From Cytobacillus luteolus (GTDB taxonomy: Bacteria > Bacillota > Bacilli > Bacillales > Bacillaceae_L), in assembly GCF_017873715.1 (NCBI RefSeq), contig NZ_JAGGKM010000003.1:124001-188000 (forward strand): a stretch of DNA of 64,000 nucleotides, written 5' to 3'. Both the position numbers and the translations under genes were made by a program. The first letter of the stretch is position 1, and each line of letters starts with the position of its first letter. Below are positions 10,077 through 19,866 of this stretch, piece by piece. Below the pieces are notes generated by a model. That model was given only the letters and a program-made list of their open reading frames with translations, had not been told where the DNA came from and ran no database searches.

Positions 10077-10103
10077 TGTAACTTTTAAATACATTGTTAC
10101 GAC
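10077..10103 (+). promoter_or_regulatory. SigX-type autoregulatory promoter of sigX
   Basis: TGTAAC at 10077-10082 and CGAC at 10100-10103 are separated by exactly 17 bp. This fits the SigX promoter pattern of B. subtilis (TGTAAC, 17 bp, CGAC/CGTC). The -10 ends 25 bp before the sigX start codon. It indicates that SigX drives its own operon. Confidence 0.8.
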
Positions 10104-10128
10104 TAATTTATTGAACGGGAGGATAAGT

Positions 10129-10680
10129 ATGGACGCCGTGTTTCAAGAGCTCTATGAAAAATATCATCACGATGTCTTTTCATTTTTGTTCTATATGGTT
10201 AAAAATCGTGAACAAGCTGAGGACCTCGTTCAAGAAGTATATATAAGAGTACTGAAATCCTATGATAGGTTTGAAGGGAAAAGCAGTGAAAAAACGTGGT
10301 TGTTTTCTATAGCTAGGCATGTCGCTATTGATTCCTTTAGAAAGCAGAAGGGTTGGAAACAAAGAATATTAGACTCTTTTGACTGGAATAAGCAGCAGGT
10401 CATAGATTATGCACCTTTACCAGAGGAAATAGCTTTACAAAATGAACAGATTCAAACAATGTACCGATGCTTGGATAAATGTACAGTTGACCAACGTCTT
10501 GTTTTGGTTCTTCGTTATATTCAATCCTTATCCATCTCAGAAACAGCAGAAAGCTTAGGCTGGACTGAAAGTAAGGTTAAAACAACCCAGCATCGAGCTT
10601 TAAAGATATTAAAAGGATATATGGAAGAACTTGTGATAAAGGAGGAGATCGTTGATGAAAAAGTCCGAGTGGAACGATGA
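10129..10680 (+). CDS. sigX: ECF RNA polymerase sigma factor SigX
   Basis: This is an extracytoplasmic-function sigma factor. In B. subtilis SigX controls envelope charge modification and resistance to cationic peptides. Region 2 covers residues 1-75 (FSFLFYMVKNREQAEDLVQEVYIRVLKSYDRF, SEKTWLFSIARHVAIDSFRKQK). Region 4 with its helix-turn-helix covers about 115-170 (RLVLVLRYIQSLSISETAESLGWTESKVKTTQHRALKIL). The ATG at 10129 has GGGAGG upstream. At 183 residues it is slightly shorter than B. subtilis SigX. It lies directly after resDE, as in B. subtilis, and overlaps rsiX, so the pair is coupled. Confidence 0.93.
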   Translation: MDAVFQELYEKYHHDVFSFLFYMVKNREQAEDLVQEVYIRVLKSYDRFEGKSSEKTWLFSIARHVAIDSFRKQKGWKQRILDSFDWNKQQVIDYAPLPEEIALQNEQIQTMYRCLDKCTVDQRLVLVLRYIQSLSISETAESLGWTESKVKTTQHRALKILKGYMEELVIKEEIVDEKVRVER

Positions 10681-11890
10681 GCAACTAGAACATTTGTTAA
10701 GTCAGATGCCAATTGTTAAAGACAATCGTGACCCACGTGAAATTTATCAAAGTATTTCCTCTAAGGTAAAGAGAAAGAAAAAGAATACGTGGATCATTCC
10801 TTCCCTAGCTACGGCAGCAGCATTAGCATTAATTGTTCTAATTGGACCTTCTTTCTTGAACACTTCTTTTGATACTTCACAGGGTGGAGGCAATCAAGAA
10901 AGTAGTTCAGAAGATATAAACATGACGATGGTCACTGATGCTCCAAAAGAAGAAAATGGAGCTCCAAAGATGACTACGATAACTAATGATGACAGTGCAA
11001 ATCGAGAATTGGCTATTACATCTATAGAGGAACCAGCCAGCTATGTTATTCGGGATTATATGGATAAAAAGCTGTTTACATTTGGGGTACCAGATCCTAT
11101 GGTCCACACAGTCATACCTGTAAGTGTTCTTGTGGATTGGTCTGATCAGAGTCATATTGGCTTATTACCAGATGTCATTCAAAAAGTGAATGATAAACTG
11201 ATAAGTTCTGAATATAATACACAGTTCCCTCTGGCACAGTATACATTTACTGAAAAGCAAAATGAGGATGGTACTAAAAATATCATTTTAGATTTTGGTC
11301 AAGATAGGAATCCAGAATCTTTTGCCTCAGCTGAATCAATGGCGTTCTGGGGTGCAGTAAAAGAAACCTTCCGTTGGTTTGATGATACCTATAAAGAAAT
11401 TGAGTTTCACCAAAACGGAAAGCAGGGTGTAATGATTGGTCAGTCTGGAATTGTAGAGACGTCCTATAAGTTAGAAAAAGCTGGGAAAAGGGCATATTTT
11501 ATGTATGTTCCCTTTGAAAATGGACGAAAATTTCTAGTCCCAAATGAAGTTACAGGAAAGTCATCTACATTTTCAGATGCATTGGAAACAATGAGAAATA
11601 ATATAGAAATCGGCTCATTTGTCCTTCAACCAACGATTCTCCAATCTGTTAATTTTGAAATTGATGAAACGGATAGTCAAAATGCAACTATTACATTTAC
11701 AGAAGATACTATTTTGGAAAACAGTGATACTTTCGTATTTATGATTGAAGCCATCATGCTTACAGCTAAAGAATTCGGATATCAAACAGTCACATTTAAT
11801 AATGCGAATATAGATTTTATTGGATCCTGGGATCTAACAGGAGTAGAAAACACTGTTCCAATTGCACCTAATCCAATAACACTTGACTAA
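10655..11890 (+). CDS. rsiX: Anti-sigma-X factor RsiX
   Basis: RsiX is the membrane-spanning negative regulator that holds SigX inactive. The N-terminal cytoplasmic part (residues 1-45) is followed by one membrane helix (about 46-66, WIIPSLATAAALALIVLIGPSF) and a large extracytoplasmic domain of about 340 residues with a GerMN-like or beta-rich look. The ATG at 10655 is preceded by AAAGGAGATCG within the end of sigX, giving a 26-bp overlap typical of sigma/anti-sigma pairs. The extracytoplasmic part diverges faster than the rest, so the assignment rests mainly on position and topology. Confidence 0.88.
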   Translation: MKKSEWNDEQLEHLLSQMPIVKDNRDPREIYQSISSKVKRKKKNTWIIPSLATAAALALIVLIGPSFLNTSFDTSQGGGNQESSSEDINMTMVTDAPKEENGAPKMTTITNDDSANRELAITSIEEPASYVIRDYMDKKLFTFGVPDPMVHTVIPVSVLVDWSDQSHIGLLPDVIQKVNDKLISSEYNTQFPLAQYTFTEKQNEDGTKNIILDFGQDRNPESFASAESMAFWGAVKETFRWFDDTYKEIEFHQNGKQGVMIGQSGIVETSYKLEKAGKRAYFMYVPFENGRKFLVPNEVTGKSSTFSDALETMRNNIEIGSFVLQPTILQSVNFEIDETDSQNATITFTEDTILENSDTFVFMIEAIMLTAKEFGYQTVTFNNANIDFIGSWDLTGVENTVPIAPNPITLD

Positions 11891-11892
11891 AG

Positions 11893-11918
11893 AAGAAAGG
11901 CTGCTGCCTTTCTTTTTT
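11893..11918 (+). terminator. Terminator of sigX-rsiX
   Basis: AAGAAAGG pairs with CCTTTCTT across the loop CTGCTG and is followed by a T-run. Confidence 0.85.
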
Positions 11919-12096
11919 GTGTTCAAAAAATTTTACATAATTTAATAAGTGTTTTCAAATAATGTTAAGGTGCTTATTGCACTTGGGTAAAAAAGGTATC
12001 TACATACATGAGTGTGTTTAGGTACTTGTTCTATTTCTAGACAGGCAGACATAGGATACATATAGAATTTTGTATCAACATTAAGGAGGAACAACA

Positions 12097-13101
12097 ATGC
12101 AAGATCTAATAAGACGTCTAGCTGTAGTAGTTATTATGGGAATTTGCATAGGGCTATTATTTATTGGAGGTCGAACAATTAGCGCGCATACAATCTCTTA
12201 TGAAGATAAAGCTGAAAATTGGGTATGGCCGGTTGCAGGAGAAATAACTGATTACTATGGAACGAGAGCTGGGAAGCATAAAGGAATTGATATCGCAGCA
12301 CCAACCGGGGCAGATACATATTCTGTTGATGAAGGAATTGTAAAAAAATCATATTATTCATATACATATGGTCACGTCGTATTTATTGCTCATCCTAGTG
12401 GTTTTGAGACAGTCTATGCACACCTCAGCAAGCGAAGTGTTAAAGAAGGGGACTATGTTAAGAGAGGCGGAAAGATAGGTGAAATAGGTAGTACAGGCAG
12501 GTCTACAGGGGCGCATCTCCATTTCGAGGTGCATTTTGGTGAGTGGAACTATAACAAAAACAATTCAATTGATCCCTTAATGGTTTTAAATGTAGATGAA
12601 ATGCTTGTATCAAATGATACAGCTTTATCAAATGATGAAACTATATCAGAAGAAGATATAACGAATGCCAGTGCATATTCTTTTGGGCCAGTTTATGAAG
12701 GAGAATTATTTGATAGTTGGAATTCAATTGAATACGAGGCTGGGCAGCTGCTTTCAAGTTCAATGGTTGTAGCAAGTTTACCTGAGAGAAAACCAAATAT
12801 CTCAAATGGTAAAAAAATTATTGTTGAACCAAATGAAACACTATGGGATATTTCACAGGAGTATCTCGTCTCAATTGAATCCATTATGAAGTGGAATAAT
12901 TTAAATAGTGATTTATTAATGATAGGTCAAGAATTAATAATACATGCAACAATGGATGAAGTATATGTTGTGAAGTCGGGAGATACTTTACCGGAGATAG
13001 CAATTAAAACAGGAACGACTGTTGAAAAAATTAAAGAAATGAACAATCTTAATCGAAATATCGTCCATCCAAATCAAATTTTAATAATTAATAGTAAGTA
13101 G
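12097..13101 (+). CDS. M23 family metallopeptidase with two LysM domains
   Basis: This is a predicted secreted or membrane-tethered peptidoglycan endopeptidase. A membrane segment or signal covers about residues 8-26. The M23 (lysostaphin-type) domain covers about 45-165, with the zinc ligands in KHKGIDIAAP (H...D) and AHLHFEVHF (HxH), and YAHLSKRSVKEGDYV between them. Two C-terminal LysM repeats (IIVEPNETLWDISQEYLV and VYVVKSGDTLPEIAIKTG) should bind glycan. The start has AAGGAGGAACAAC upstream. The layout recalls sporulation M23 proteins, but there is no direct evidence for a sporulation role here. It is monocistronic and has no counterpart I recognise at this position in B. subtilis. Confidence 0.85.
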   Translation: MQDLIRRLAVVVIMGICIGLLFIGGRTISAHTISYEDKAENWVWPVAGEITDYYGTRAGKHKGIDIAAPTGADTYSVDEGIVKKSYYSYTYGHVVFIAHPSGFETVYAHLSKRSVKEGDYVKRGGKIGEIGSTGRSTGAHLHFEVHFGEWNYNKNNSIDPLMVLNVDEMLVSNDTALSNDETISEEDITNASAYSFGPVYEGELFDSWNSIEYEAGQLLSSSMVVASLPERKPNISNGKKIIVEPNETLWDISQEYLVSIESIMKWNNLNSDLLMIGQELIIHATMDEVYVVKSGDTLPEIAIKTGTTVEKIKEMNNLNRNIVHPNQILIINSK

Positions 13102-13132
13102 TAAGTAATTGAGTGAAAACTCTGTCAGCTTA

Positions 13133-13160
13133 TTGTAATTGTAAAAGCCTAAGCTATAAT
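13133..13160 (+). promoter_or_regulatory. SigA-type promoter for the PHP phosphatase gene
   Basis: TTGTAA at 13133-13138 and TATAAT at 13155-13160 are separated by 16 bp. The -10 lies 43 bp upstream of the start codon. Confidence 0.6.
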
Positions 13161-13203
13161 TAATTAAAAAGTATCTGCTTTAATAGGGAAGGAGATTACA
13201 GAA

Positions 13204-14013
13204 ATGCTGACAGATTATCATAATCATCTAGAACGGGGTACTTTGTCATTAGATTATCTGACTCAATTCACAAATGCTGCGGTCGAAAGAGGAATCAATC
13301 ATTTTGGTATTTCTGAACATGCTTATCATTTTTATCAAACGAAAAGTATTTTAAGTAATCCTTGGATAGAAGAAAGACGAATATATGATATGAAGGATTA
13401 TGTTAACCTTTTTTATGATGCATGGAATCAAAACATTGATGTGAAAATGTCGATAGAAATGGATTACACCACTGGAAAACATGAAGAAATGAATGAGTTT
13501 ATTAAGAGCTATGAATTTGACTATTGTATCGGTTCAATCCATTGGATAGATGATTTTGGAATTGATTTAGCTGAGTTTAAAACTGAATGGGAAAGACGAG
13601 ACCTTTATACAATCTATCGTAGGTATTATGATCAAGTGGAGTCACTCGCACAATCCAACCTTTTTGATATAGTGGGTCATCTTGATCTTGTTAAAATCTT
13701 TAACTATGTTCCAAAAGACGAAGAGTTTTTACTTGAGCAATATGATCGTGCTACCACCGCTCTAGCTAATTCCAAAACGTGTGTAGAAATAAGTACAGCC
13801 GGTCTACGAAAGCAAACTAAAAGTTTATATCCTGATAGAAAATTATTAGAGATGTGCTATACAAAAGGGGTTCCTATTGTCTTTTCATCTGACGCACACG
13901 TTCCCGAGCATGTGGGAGCAGATTATGACCAAGCCATAAAACTTGCAAGACAGGTAGGCTACACAACCATTATGACCTTTTCTAAGGGTGAACGGAAAGA
14001 AATAAGATTTTGA
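13204..14013 (+). CDS. PHP-domain phosphatase, histidinol-phosphatase (HisJ) family
   Basis: The 269-residue protein is a single PHP domain with the expected metal-ligand motifs in order: DYHNHLE (residues 3-9), ISEHAY, SIEMDYT, IGSIHWID, DIVGHLDLVK, and FSSDAHVPEHVGADYDQA near the end. Homologues hydrolyse L-histidinol phosphate to histidinol, the penultimate step of histidine synthesis, but PHP phosphatases of this type also act on other phosphoesters. No his genes are nearby except hisC, 46 kb away, so the substrate is not certain. The gene stands alone behind its own SigA-like promoter, with GGAAGGAG before the start. Confidence 0.8.
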   Translation: MLTDYHNHLERGTLSLDYLTQFTNAAVERGINHFGISEHAYHFYQTKSILSNPWIEERRIYDMKDYVNLFYDAWNQNIDVKMSIEMDYTTGKHEEMNEFIKSYEFDYCIGSIHWIDDFGIDLAEFKTEWERRDLYTIYRRYYDQVESLAQSNLFDIVGHLDLVKIFNYVPKDEEFLLEQYDRATTALANSKTCVEISTAGLRKQTKSLYPDRKLLEMCYTKGVPIVFSSDAHVPEHVGADYDQAIKLARQVGYTTIMTFSKGERKEIRF

Positions 14014-14081
14014 AATCAAATGGATTTCGATCTATTTCTTTTCCCCTTTTTTGTTTCCTCTTTATATACAAGTCACAGAGT

Positions 14082-14262
14082 TGTTTGGAGGGGAAGGCAC
14101 TTGACTCCTGCGGGACGTAGAGGAAAGGTCGAGACCCCACAGACGGAACGTCGAGGAGGCTCGACTTCCTCCCCGATGGAATTCGCTCTTGAAAAAGCCA
14201 GCAGTTGGGCTTTTTCATAATTCCCCGCGGAAAGCAAGTGCCTGGACCGGAAATCAACGGAC
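14082..14262 (+). repeat. Structured intergenic repeat, copy B (with apical insert)
   Basis: This is a copy of the repeat family with outer stem GGCACTTG/CAAGTGCC, inner stems GAGGAA/TTCCTC and TCGAG/CTCGA, and a small hairpin GACG-GAA-CGTC. It carries an extra segment of about 50 bp between the TTCCTCCCC and CCGCGG blocks, containing its own hairpin GAAAAAGCC...GGCTTTTTC. Its flanks (TTTGGAGGGGAAGG and GGACCGGAAATCAACGGACA) differ from copies A/C/G/H/J but match inverted copy E, so B and E form a subfamily. Confidence 0.88.
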
Positions 14263-14314
14263 AATAATACAATAACAATCTAAATACAACTTGTAGTAAA
14301 TCTATATATAGAAT

Positions 14315-14365
14315 AAGGCTGCCATCAAAGTCTAACAGTTTAACTTTGAGGACAGCCTATTTTTG
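14315..14365. terminator. Hairpin between the PHP gene and serA, probable shared terminator
   Basis: AGGCTGCCATCAAAGT pairs imperfectly with ACTTTGAGGACAGCCT. A T-run follows on the plus strand. On the minus strand it lies just past the serA stop, where the T tract is poorer. Confidence 0.65.
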
Positions 14366-14376
14366 ATTTCTTGACG

Positions 14377-15951
14377 TTATAAATCAATCTTTCTAACCGA
14401 AACAATATCCTGCGATTTCTGAAGAGTTTTAACCGTATCATCTTGTAGTGGGGCATCAAATGATAAAATCATGATGGCTTCTCCACCTATTTCTTTGCGT
14501 CCAACCTGCATTGTCGCAATGTTTACCTCGATATCTCCTAATAGCTTTCCTACTCTACCAATGACCCCAGGTCGATCTGTATGTTGAATATACAGGAGGT
14601 GTCCACTTGGATTAAAGTCTATTTTAAATCCATTTAACATTACAATTCGAGTCCCGTAGTCTGCAACATAAATTCCTTGGATTGTAAAGGAATTCTTCTC
14701 ACCAATGACTTTAACTGTAATTGAATTTGAAAAACTTGAAGTACTAGAAGAATAGGACTCTCCAAAAGTAATTCCTCTTTCTTTAGCAATTAGAGCTGCG
14801 TTTACTTCGTTCACAGTTGATGCCACTCGTGACTTTAAAAATCCTGACAACAAGCTTTTAGAAATAAAGGTTGTTTCCAATTCAGTAACAAGTCCTGCAT
14901 AGGTGATGTTAACTTCCTTCACTGCTTCCTTCATACATTGAGACAAAATTAACCCCATTTTATTAGCTAGTTCATAATAAGGTTGAATCTTTTCAAAAAC
15001 TTCTCTAGATAAAGTAGGGAGGTTTATTGAGGAAGTAACAGGCTTACCCTCAAAAAAATGTACTATTTCTTTTGCGACTTGTGAAGCAACATTTAGTTGT
15101 GCTTCCTTTGTTGATGCCCCTAAATGAGGTGTAACAATCACTTGTTCAAATTCTAGAAGTCTATTATCTAGAGGAGGTTCAACCTCAAAAACATCAAGCG
15201 CTGCTCCTGCAACATGCCCATTTTCAAGATAAGTAACAAGTGCCTGTTCGTCGATGATTCCGCCTCGTGCACAATTAATAACATATACCCCTTTTTTTGT
15301 CTTGGCTAGGTTATCATAGCTTAGTAAGTCTTTTGTCTCCTTTGTTAAAGGGGTATGTACAGTAATAATATCTGATAGACTTAAAACATCATCTAATGAG
15401 GTGGAAATTACCCCTAAATCTTCAGCTTTTGAATGAGTAAGAAATGGGTCATAAACTTGAACAGTCATCGAAAATGCTTTAGCTCTCTTAGCAATTTCGG
15501 TTCCGATTCTTCCTAAACCTATGATACCAAGGCACTTTCCGGCCAATTCAGTTCCAACAAAGGAGGTACGGTTCCAATTTCTAGATTTTACAGATATATT
15601 AGCTTGAGGGATATGTCGAACAAGAGAGGTCATCATTGCAAATGTATGTTCAGCCGTAGATAGTGTATTGCCATCGGGGGCATTTATTACAACAACCCCT
15701 TGTTTTGTCGCAGCTGTTACATCTATATTATCAACACCGACACCTGCTCTAGCAATGATTTGGAGGTTCTTCATTTTAGAAAGGAGTTCTTCCGTAACGA
15801 TTGTAGCACTTCTTACTAAAAGGGCATCAAACTCGTGTAATATATCCTCAACCTCTGACACTTTATTCTGTATCACACGAATGGATTCATTACTTATTAA
15901 AGGTGCCAACCCTTCTTCACTTATTGAATCAGCTACTAAGATTTGAAACAT
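14377..15951 (-). CDS. serA: D-3-phosphoglycerate dehydrogenase
   Basis: SerA oxidises 3-phosphoglycerate to 3-phosphohydroxypyruvate with NAD, the first step of serine synthesis. The protein has the substrate-binding domain, the NAD-binding Rossmann domain with GLGRIGTEIAKRAKAF, and the D-isomer dehydrogenase signatures (VYVINCARGGIIDEQAL, VTPHLGASTKEAQ). An intermediate ASB domain and a C-terminal ACT domain (LLYIQHTDRPGVIGRVGKLLGD) follow, the long SerA form of 524 residues. I chose the ATG at 15951 because AAAGGAGG lies 9 bases upstream of it; an upstream TTG (15960) would touch that site. It is transcribed divergently from the ypb cluster, with fer behind it on the same strand. Confidence 0.96.
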   Translation of the reverse strand: MFQILVADSISEEGLAPLISNESIRVIQNKVSEVEDILHEFDALLVRSATIVTEELLSKMKNLQIIARAGVGVDNIDVTAATKQGVVVINAPDGNTLSTAEHTFAMMTSLVRHIPQANISVKSRNWNRTSFVGTELAGKCLGIIGLGRIGTEIAKRAKAFSMTVQVYDPFLTHSKAEDLGVISTSLDDVLSLSDIITVHTPLTKETKDLLSYDNLAKTKKGVYVINCARGGIIDEQALVTYLENGHVAGAALDVFEVEPPLDNRLLEFEQVIVTPHLGASTKEAQLNVASQVAKEIVHFFEGKPVTSSINLPTLSREVFEKIQPYYELANKMGLILSQCMKEAVKEVNITYAGLVTELETTFISKSLLSGFLKSRVASTVNEVNAALIAKERGITFGESYSSSTSSFSNSITVKVIGEKNSFTIQGIYVADYGTRIVMLNGFKIDFNPSGHLLYIQHTDRPGVIGRVGKLLGDIEVNIATMQVGRKEIGGEAIMILSFDAPLQDDTVKTLQKSQDIVSVRKIDL

Positions 15952-16061
15952 ATTTACCAACCTCCTTTTAAAATGTTAACGCAATATTCGGATAATTTAT
16001 CATATAACATAGTGCCTGTCAATTAGAACACAGCACAAGTTTTGTTGGAATATATATAAAA

Positions 16062-16089
16062 CAAAACCCTCTGGAAAAACCAGAGGGTT
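16062..16089 (-). terminator. Terminator of fer
   Basis: On the minus strand AACCCTCTGG pairs with CCAGAGGGTT across five bases and is followed by TTGTTTT. It lies 14 bases past the fer stop and isolates fer from serA. Confidence 0.85.
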
Positions 16090-16102
16090 AAATTGCAGAC
16101 TA

Positions 16103-16675
<573 letters not shown>

Positions 16676-17743
16676 ATGATTTTAGATGATCGTTCATATA
16701 TTATTTTATTTTCCTTATTAAAGTTCAACGGGGAAAGAAGTATCTATGGTATTTATCATTTACTAACAGGGAAAAAATCGTCCCAGACGATCTTTGATTC
16801 TAATCTTTTTAATGTTTCACACCTTTTCTCATTGTTCCCTACTCTTACTAGAGATGAATTAGAAGAAGTTATTAGACTTTTACAACAACATAAATTAATT
16901 ACTTATGTAAATGAAAATAAGTTTTTAATTACAGAAGAGGGAAAGAATCACATTAATGAATATGAGAGTAACTTTCCATTGCCATCGAATCTTCATGGCT
17001 GGAAATATTATCAAAGGGGATTGGTGTTTTGGGAACGATTATCTTTACTTGTTCAGGTACTGTCTAATCTGATCCATCGAGAAACACAGTATACCACTAT
17101 AAATCAAGATCCTGCTGTTTTGCATTTCGTGAAGAACTATATTCTAAGGTTAGGTTTTAAGCGTGATGAGTTGGCAAGAAAGATTCATACAGAGGTTAGT
17201 GAAATATTGTCTTTAACTTCTAACAATGAAGCACTATTATTTGTTAATCGTCTAACAGGATACGGACGAATTGGTTATACATTCGAACAACTTTCTCACA
17301 TAAATAATGTAGAAAAAACTAGAGTGTATTTACTATTCCATAATTTATTGCATACGTTCCTAATGAAAATTGAATCTAATCCAGGTAATTTTCCATACCT
17401 ATATAATTTAGCAAATGATTTGTTTGATCAAATGAATTTGACTGTTTCCTCTTCTGAAACCTTAAAGTTTTTAAAAGCGGGAAAGACCATTAAAGATATT
17501 GCCCAAATTCGGGGCATAAAAGAAAATACAGTTGAAGACCATTTAGTGGAAATTGCACAAAGTGTGGAGAATTTTTCAATATCAAATTTTGTTCCATTAG
17601 ATATCGAACGTGAGATACTAACTCTTCAGGAGACCTTACAAACTAATAAAATAAAGCCTATAAAGGAAAAGCTCGGTGATCATGTGTCTTATTTTCAAAT
17701 CAGACTCGTGTTAGCTAAAAGCGGTGGACGTAATGGAACTTGA
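16676..17743 (+). CDS. ypbB: YpbB family helix-turn-helix protein linked to RecQ helicase
   Basis: The 355-residue protein is of unknown biochemical function, with a C-terminal helix-turn-helix domain of the type often found on RecQ helicases ([30 protein letters not shown], about residues 265-295). The N-terminal 80 residues also look like a winged helix (SIYGIYHLL... EDVIRLLQ-like). It overlaps the start of the helicase gene by about 10 bp, so the two are translationally coupled, and the pairing is conserved in Bacillus. This suggests that YpbB supplies the accessory domain the short helicase lacks. That last point is inference. Confidence 0.85.
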   Translation: MILDDRSYIILFSLLKFNGERSIYGIYHLLTGKKSSQTIFDSNLFNVSHLFSLFPTLTRDELEEVIRLLQQHKLITYVNENKFLITEEGKNHINEYESNFPLPSNLHGWKYYQRGLVFWERLSLLVQVLSNLIHRETQYTTINQDPAVLHFVKNYILRLGFKRDELARKIHTEVSEILSLTSNNEALLFVNRLTGYGRIGYTFEQLSHINNVEKTRVYLLFHNLLHTFLMKIESNPGNFPYLYNLANDLFDQMNLTVSSSETLKFLKAGKTIKDIAQIRGIKENTVEDHLVEIAQSVENFSISNFVPLDIEREILTLQETLQTNKIKPIKEKLGDHVSYFQIRLVLAKSGGRNGT

Positions 17744-19259
17744 AAAAATATTAAAAAGAAAATTTAATTATAGTTCTTTTAGGTTTGGTCAACGGGAGAT
17801 TATTCAAGATGTACTCGAAGGACATGATGTTTTAGCCATGCTTCCAACTGGTGGCGGTAAATCAATCTGCTATCAACTGCCTAGTTATATCATGGGTGGA
17901 ACCTCCTTGATCATTTCACCATTATTATCCCTAATGGAGGATCAGGTTCAACAACTGAAGAAAAATGGAGAAAAAGATGTTATTGCACTTAATAGTTTTC
18001 TGACATTTTATGAAAAACAGAATGCTGTCAAAGAACTACGCAAATATAGATTTATTTTTACATCACCTGAGATGTTACAGTCACCTTTGGTAATCACAGC
18101 TCTTAAGAAGTGTAGGATATCCTTATTTGTTGTGGACGAAGCTCACTGTATTTCACAATGGGGACATGATTTCAGGCCAGATTACTCAAAACTGGGAGAT
18201 ATAAGGCGTACTTTGGGTAATCCTCCTTGTTTAGCATTAACAGCAACTGCAACGAAACAAGTTATTGAAGATATCTCAACTATGTTACTGCTTACTAAGG
18301 CAAAAAGACACATCTATTCAGTTGATCGTAAAAATATAGCAATTGTAGTGAAAAAAACAAATTCTCTAGACGATAAAATTTCGACTTTACTTGATAGAGT
18401 TCAGAAACTTCAGGGCCCTGGAATTATATATTTCTCAAGTAGACTTTGGGCCGAGAATATTGCGAACTATTTATTGGAGAAAGGGATAAAGAATGTTGCT
18501 TATTACCATGGAGGAATGGAGCAAGAGCATCGAATGCTAATTCAACAACAGTTTCTTAGCAATCAACTTGAGGTGATCTGTTGTACTAGTGCATTTGGAA
18601 TGGGAATAAACAAACCCAATATACGCTACGTCATTCATTTTCATCTACCTTCTCAACTTGAATCTTATTTGCAAGAAATTGGTCGTGCAGGGAGAGATGG
18701 AAATAAAAGTATTGCGATTCTGCTGTATAGTCCAAATGATGAAGAAATTCCAGAGCAGCTTATTCACTATGAGCTTCCTCCAACTCAATCAATACGTACT
18801 ATTCTAAACAGTTTAAATGAAAAACTAAAAAATAATGGGAATTTACACATTACGAGAGAAACTGAAGAAGAGATAATTAATAAAGCAGAAGTAAACGAGA
18901 ATTATTGGAGATTTGTTAAACATCAATTAAAGGAATTCAATCTTCTCGACGATCACTTCTTTAGCGAAGAAATTGCAATTGATGAAGTCACCAATAATAT
19001 TTCTCGAATTATAAAACAACGAATGGATCTTAAGAGTGAAAAATTATTATTTATGAAAAAATGGTTGTTTTCTAATTTATGTAGAAGAGAAAATATTCTA
19101 AGATACTTTGGAGAAGAGCTTTTAGATAAACCTGCAATTTGTTGTGATATATGTTCGGAGGACTTTCTGACATTTGAAACGCAAATTAAACAAGAAGCAA
19201 ATACAACCATTACGGATTGGAGAGAAGAGCTAGGTCGCATTCTCTTAAAAGGTGAGTGA
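17733..19259 (+). CDS. recS: RecQ-family ATP-dependent DNA helicase, short form (RecS)
   Basis: This superfamily 2 DNA helicase has Walker [16 protein letters not shown] (about residue 40), the DEAH box [19 protein letters not shown], motif [11 protein letters not shown], and the C-terminal helicase motifs [22 protein letters not shown] and [11 protein letters not shown] zinc-like cysteine group ([11 protein letters not shown]...CCDIC) follows near residue 470. At 508 residues it lacks the winged-helix and HRDC domains of full RecQ, as B. subtilis RecS (YpbC) does. I used the ATG at 17733 ([11 protein letters not shown]); a GTG nine bases upstream is possible. It probably acts in DNA repair or replication restart. 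Confidence 0.9.
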   Translation: MELEKILKRKFNYSSFRFGQREIIQDVLEGHDVLAMLPTGGGKSICYQLPSYIMGGTSLIISPLLSLMEDQVQQLKKNGEKDVIALNSFLTFYEKQNAVKELRKYRFIFTSPEMLQSPLVITALKKCRISLFVVDEAHCISQWGHDFRPDYSKLGDIRRTLGNPPCLALTATATKQVIEDISTMLLLTKAKRHIYSVDRKNIAIVVKKTNSLDDKISTLLDRVQKLQGPGIIYFSSRLWAENIANYLLEKGIKNVAYYHGGMEQEHRMLIQQQFLSNQLEVICCTSAFGMGINKPNIRYVIHFHLPSQLESYLQEIGRAGRDGNKSIAILLYSPNDEEIPEQLIHYELPPTQSIRTILNSLNEKLKNNGNLHITRETEEEIINKAEVNENYWRFVKHQLKEFNLLDDHFFSEEIAIDEVTNNISRIIKQRMDLKSEKLLFMKKWLFSNLCRRENILRYFGEELLDKPAICCDICSEDFLTFETQIKQEANTTITDWREELGRILLKGE

Positions 19260-19264
19260 AAGAA

Positions 19265-19855
19265 TTGAAAAATAAACAAGCTGAGATTGTTAAGGGAATG
19301 AATGACAGACAAATTTTATTTCACCTTTATGCAACTCAAGGACTACTAATAATCATTTCCATACTATTAGGTTTTTTTTTATTTCCTAATTTTTCTTCGT
19401 TCTTTGGCCTATGGACTTTGGATATAAGGGAAATCTTAATTTATGGGGGAGGTAGTGCACTCGTTGTTATCCTGTTAGATCTAGCCATGATGAGATATGT
19501 TCCTAAACGTTATCATGACGACGGAGGCATTAATGAGTTAGTGTTTAAAAAAAGAAATATTCCTCATATCTTTTTACTATGTTTACTCATAGCTTTTACT
19601 GAGGAGTTACTCTTTCGTGGCATCATTCAAACACACTTTGGCATTGTCATAGCAAGTATTGTTTTTGCGGTGTTACATGTACGATATTTATACAAATGGG
19701 TTTTATTTTTAGCAGTTATTATTCTTAGTTTCCTACTTGGGTACTTATATCTTATAACGGAGAATTTATATGTAACATTTTTCGCACACTTTCTAATAGA
19801 CCTTGTATTTGCAATAAAAATTAGACTGGACTATATTCATTCATTAAAAGGATAG
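19265..19855 (+). CDS. ypbD: CPBP family intramembrane metalloprotease homologue (YpbD)
   Basis: This multi-pass membrane protein of about 196 residues belongs to the CPBP (CAAX protease and bacteriocin-processing, Abi) family. The family motifs are EELLFRG (AFTEELLFRGIIQTHF) and, near the end, FAHFLIDLVF, which together hold the predicted metal or catalytic residues. About six hydrophobic segments are visible. The TTG at 19265 is preferred because AAAGGTGA lies about 9 bases upstream; a GTG at 19256 sits on top of that site. It overlaps or abuts recS and is followed within 12 bases by ypbE. The substrate is unknown. Confidence 0.83.
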   Translation: MKNKQAEIVKGMNDRQILFHLYATQGLLIIISILLGFFLFPNFSSFFGLWTLDIREILIYGGGSALVVILLDLAMMRYVPKRYHDDGGINELVFKKRNIPHIFLLCLLIAFTEELLFRGIIQTHFGIVIASIVFAVLHVRYLYKWVLFLAVIILSFLLGYLYLITENLYVTFFAHFLIDLVFAIKIRLDYIHSLKG

Positions 19856-19866
19856 AGGTGATTATC

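Noticed and set aside
14020-14264. Open reading frames in the repeat copies (also around 23820-24051, 44185-44440, 46146-46373, 49792-49998, 62465-62653) that give similar peptides on both strands
   Set aside because: The similarity comes from the shared repeat DNA. The frames start and end at random relative to the element, lack ribosome-binding sites, and compensatory changes preserve pairing, not codons.
15952-16102. Riboflavin transporter ribU or an FMN riboswitch between serA and fer, as in B. subtilis
   Set aside because: Only 150 bases are present, holding the serA ribosome-binding site and the fer terminator.
16676-19259. Defence-type helicase system made of ypbB and the helicase
   Set aside because: The pair is the conserved housekeeping ypbB-recS of Bacillus with full synteny; no nuclease or other defence gene is nearby.
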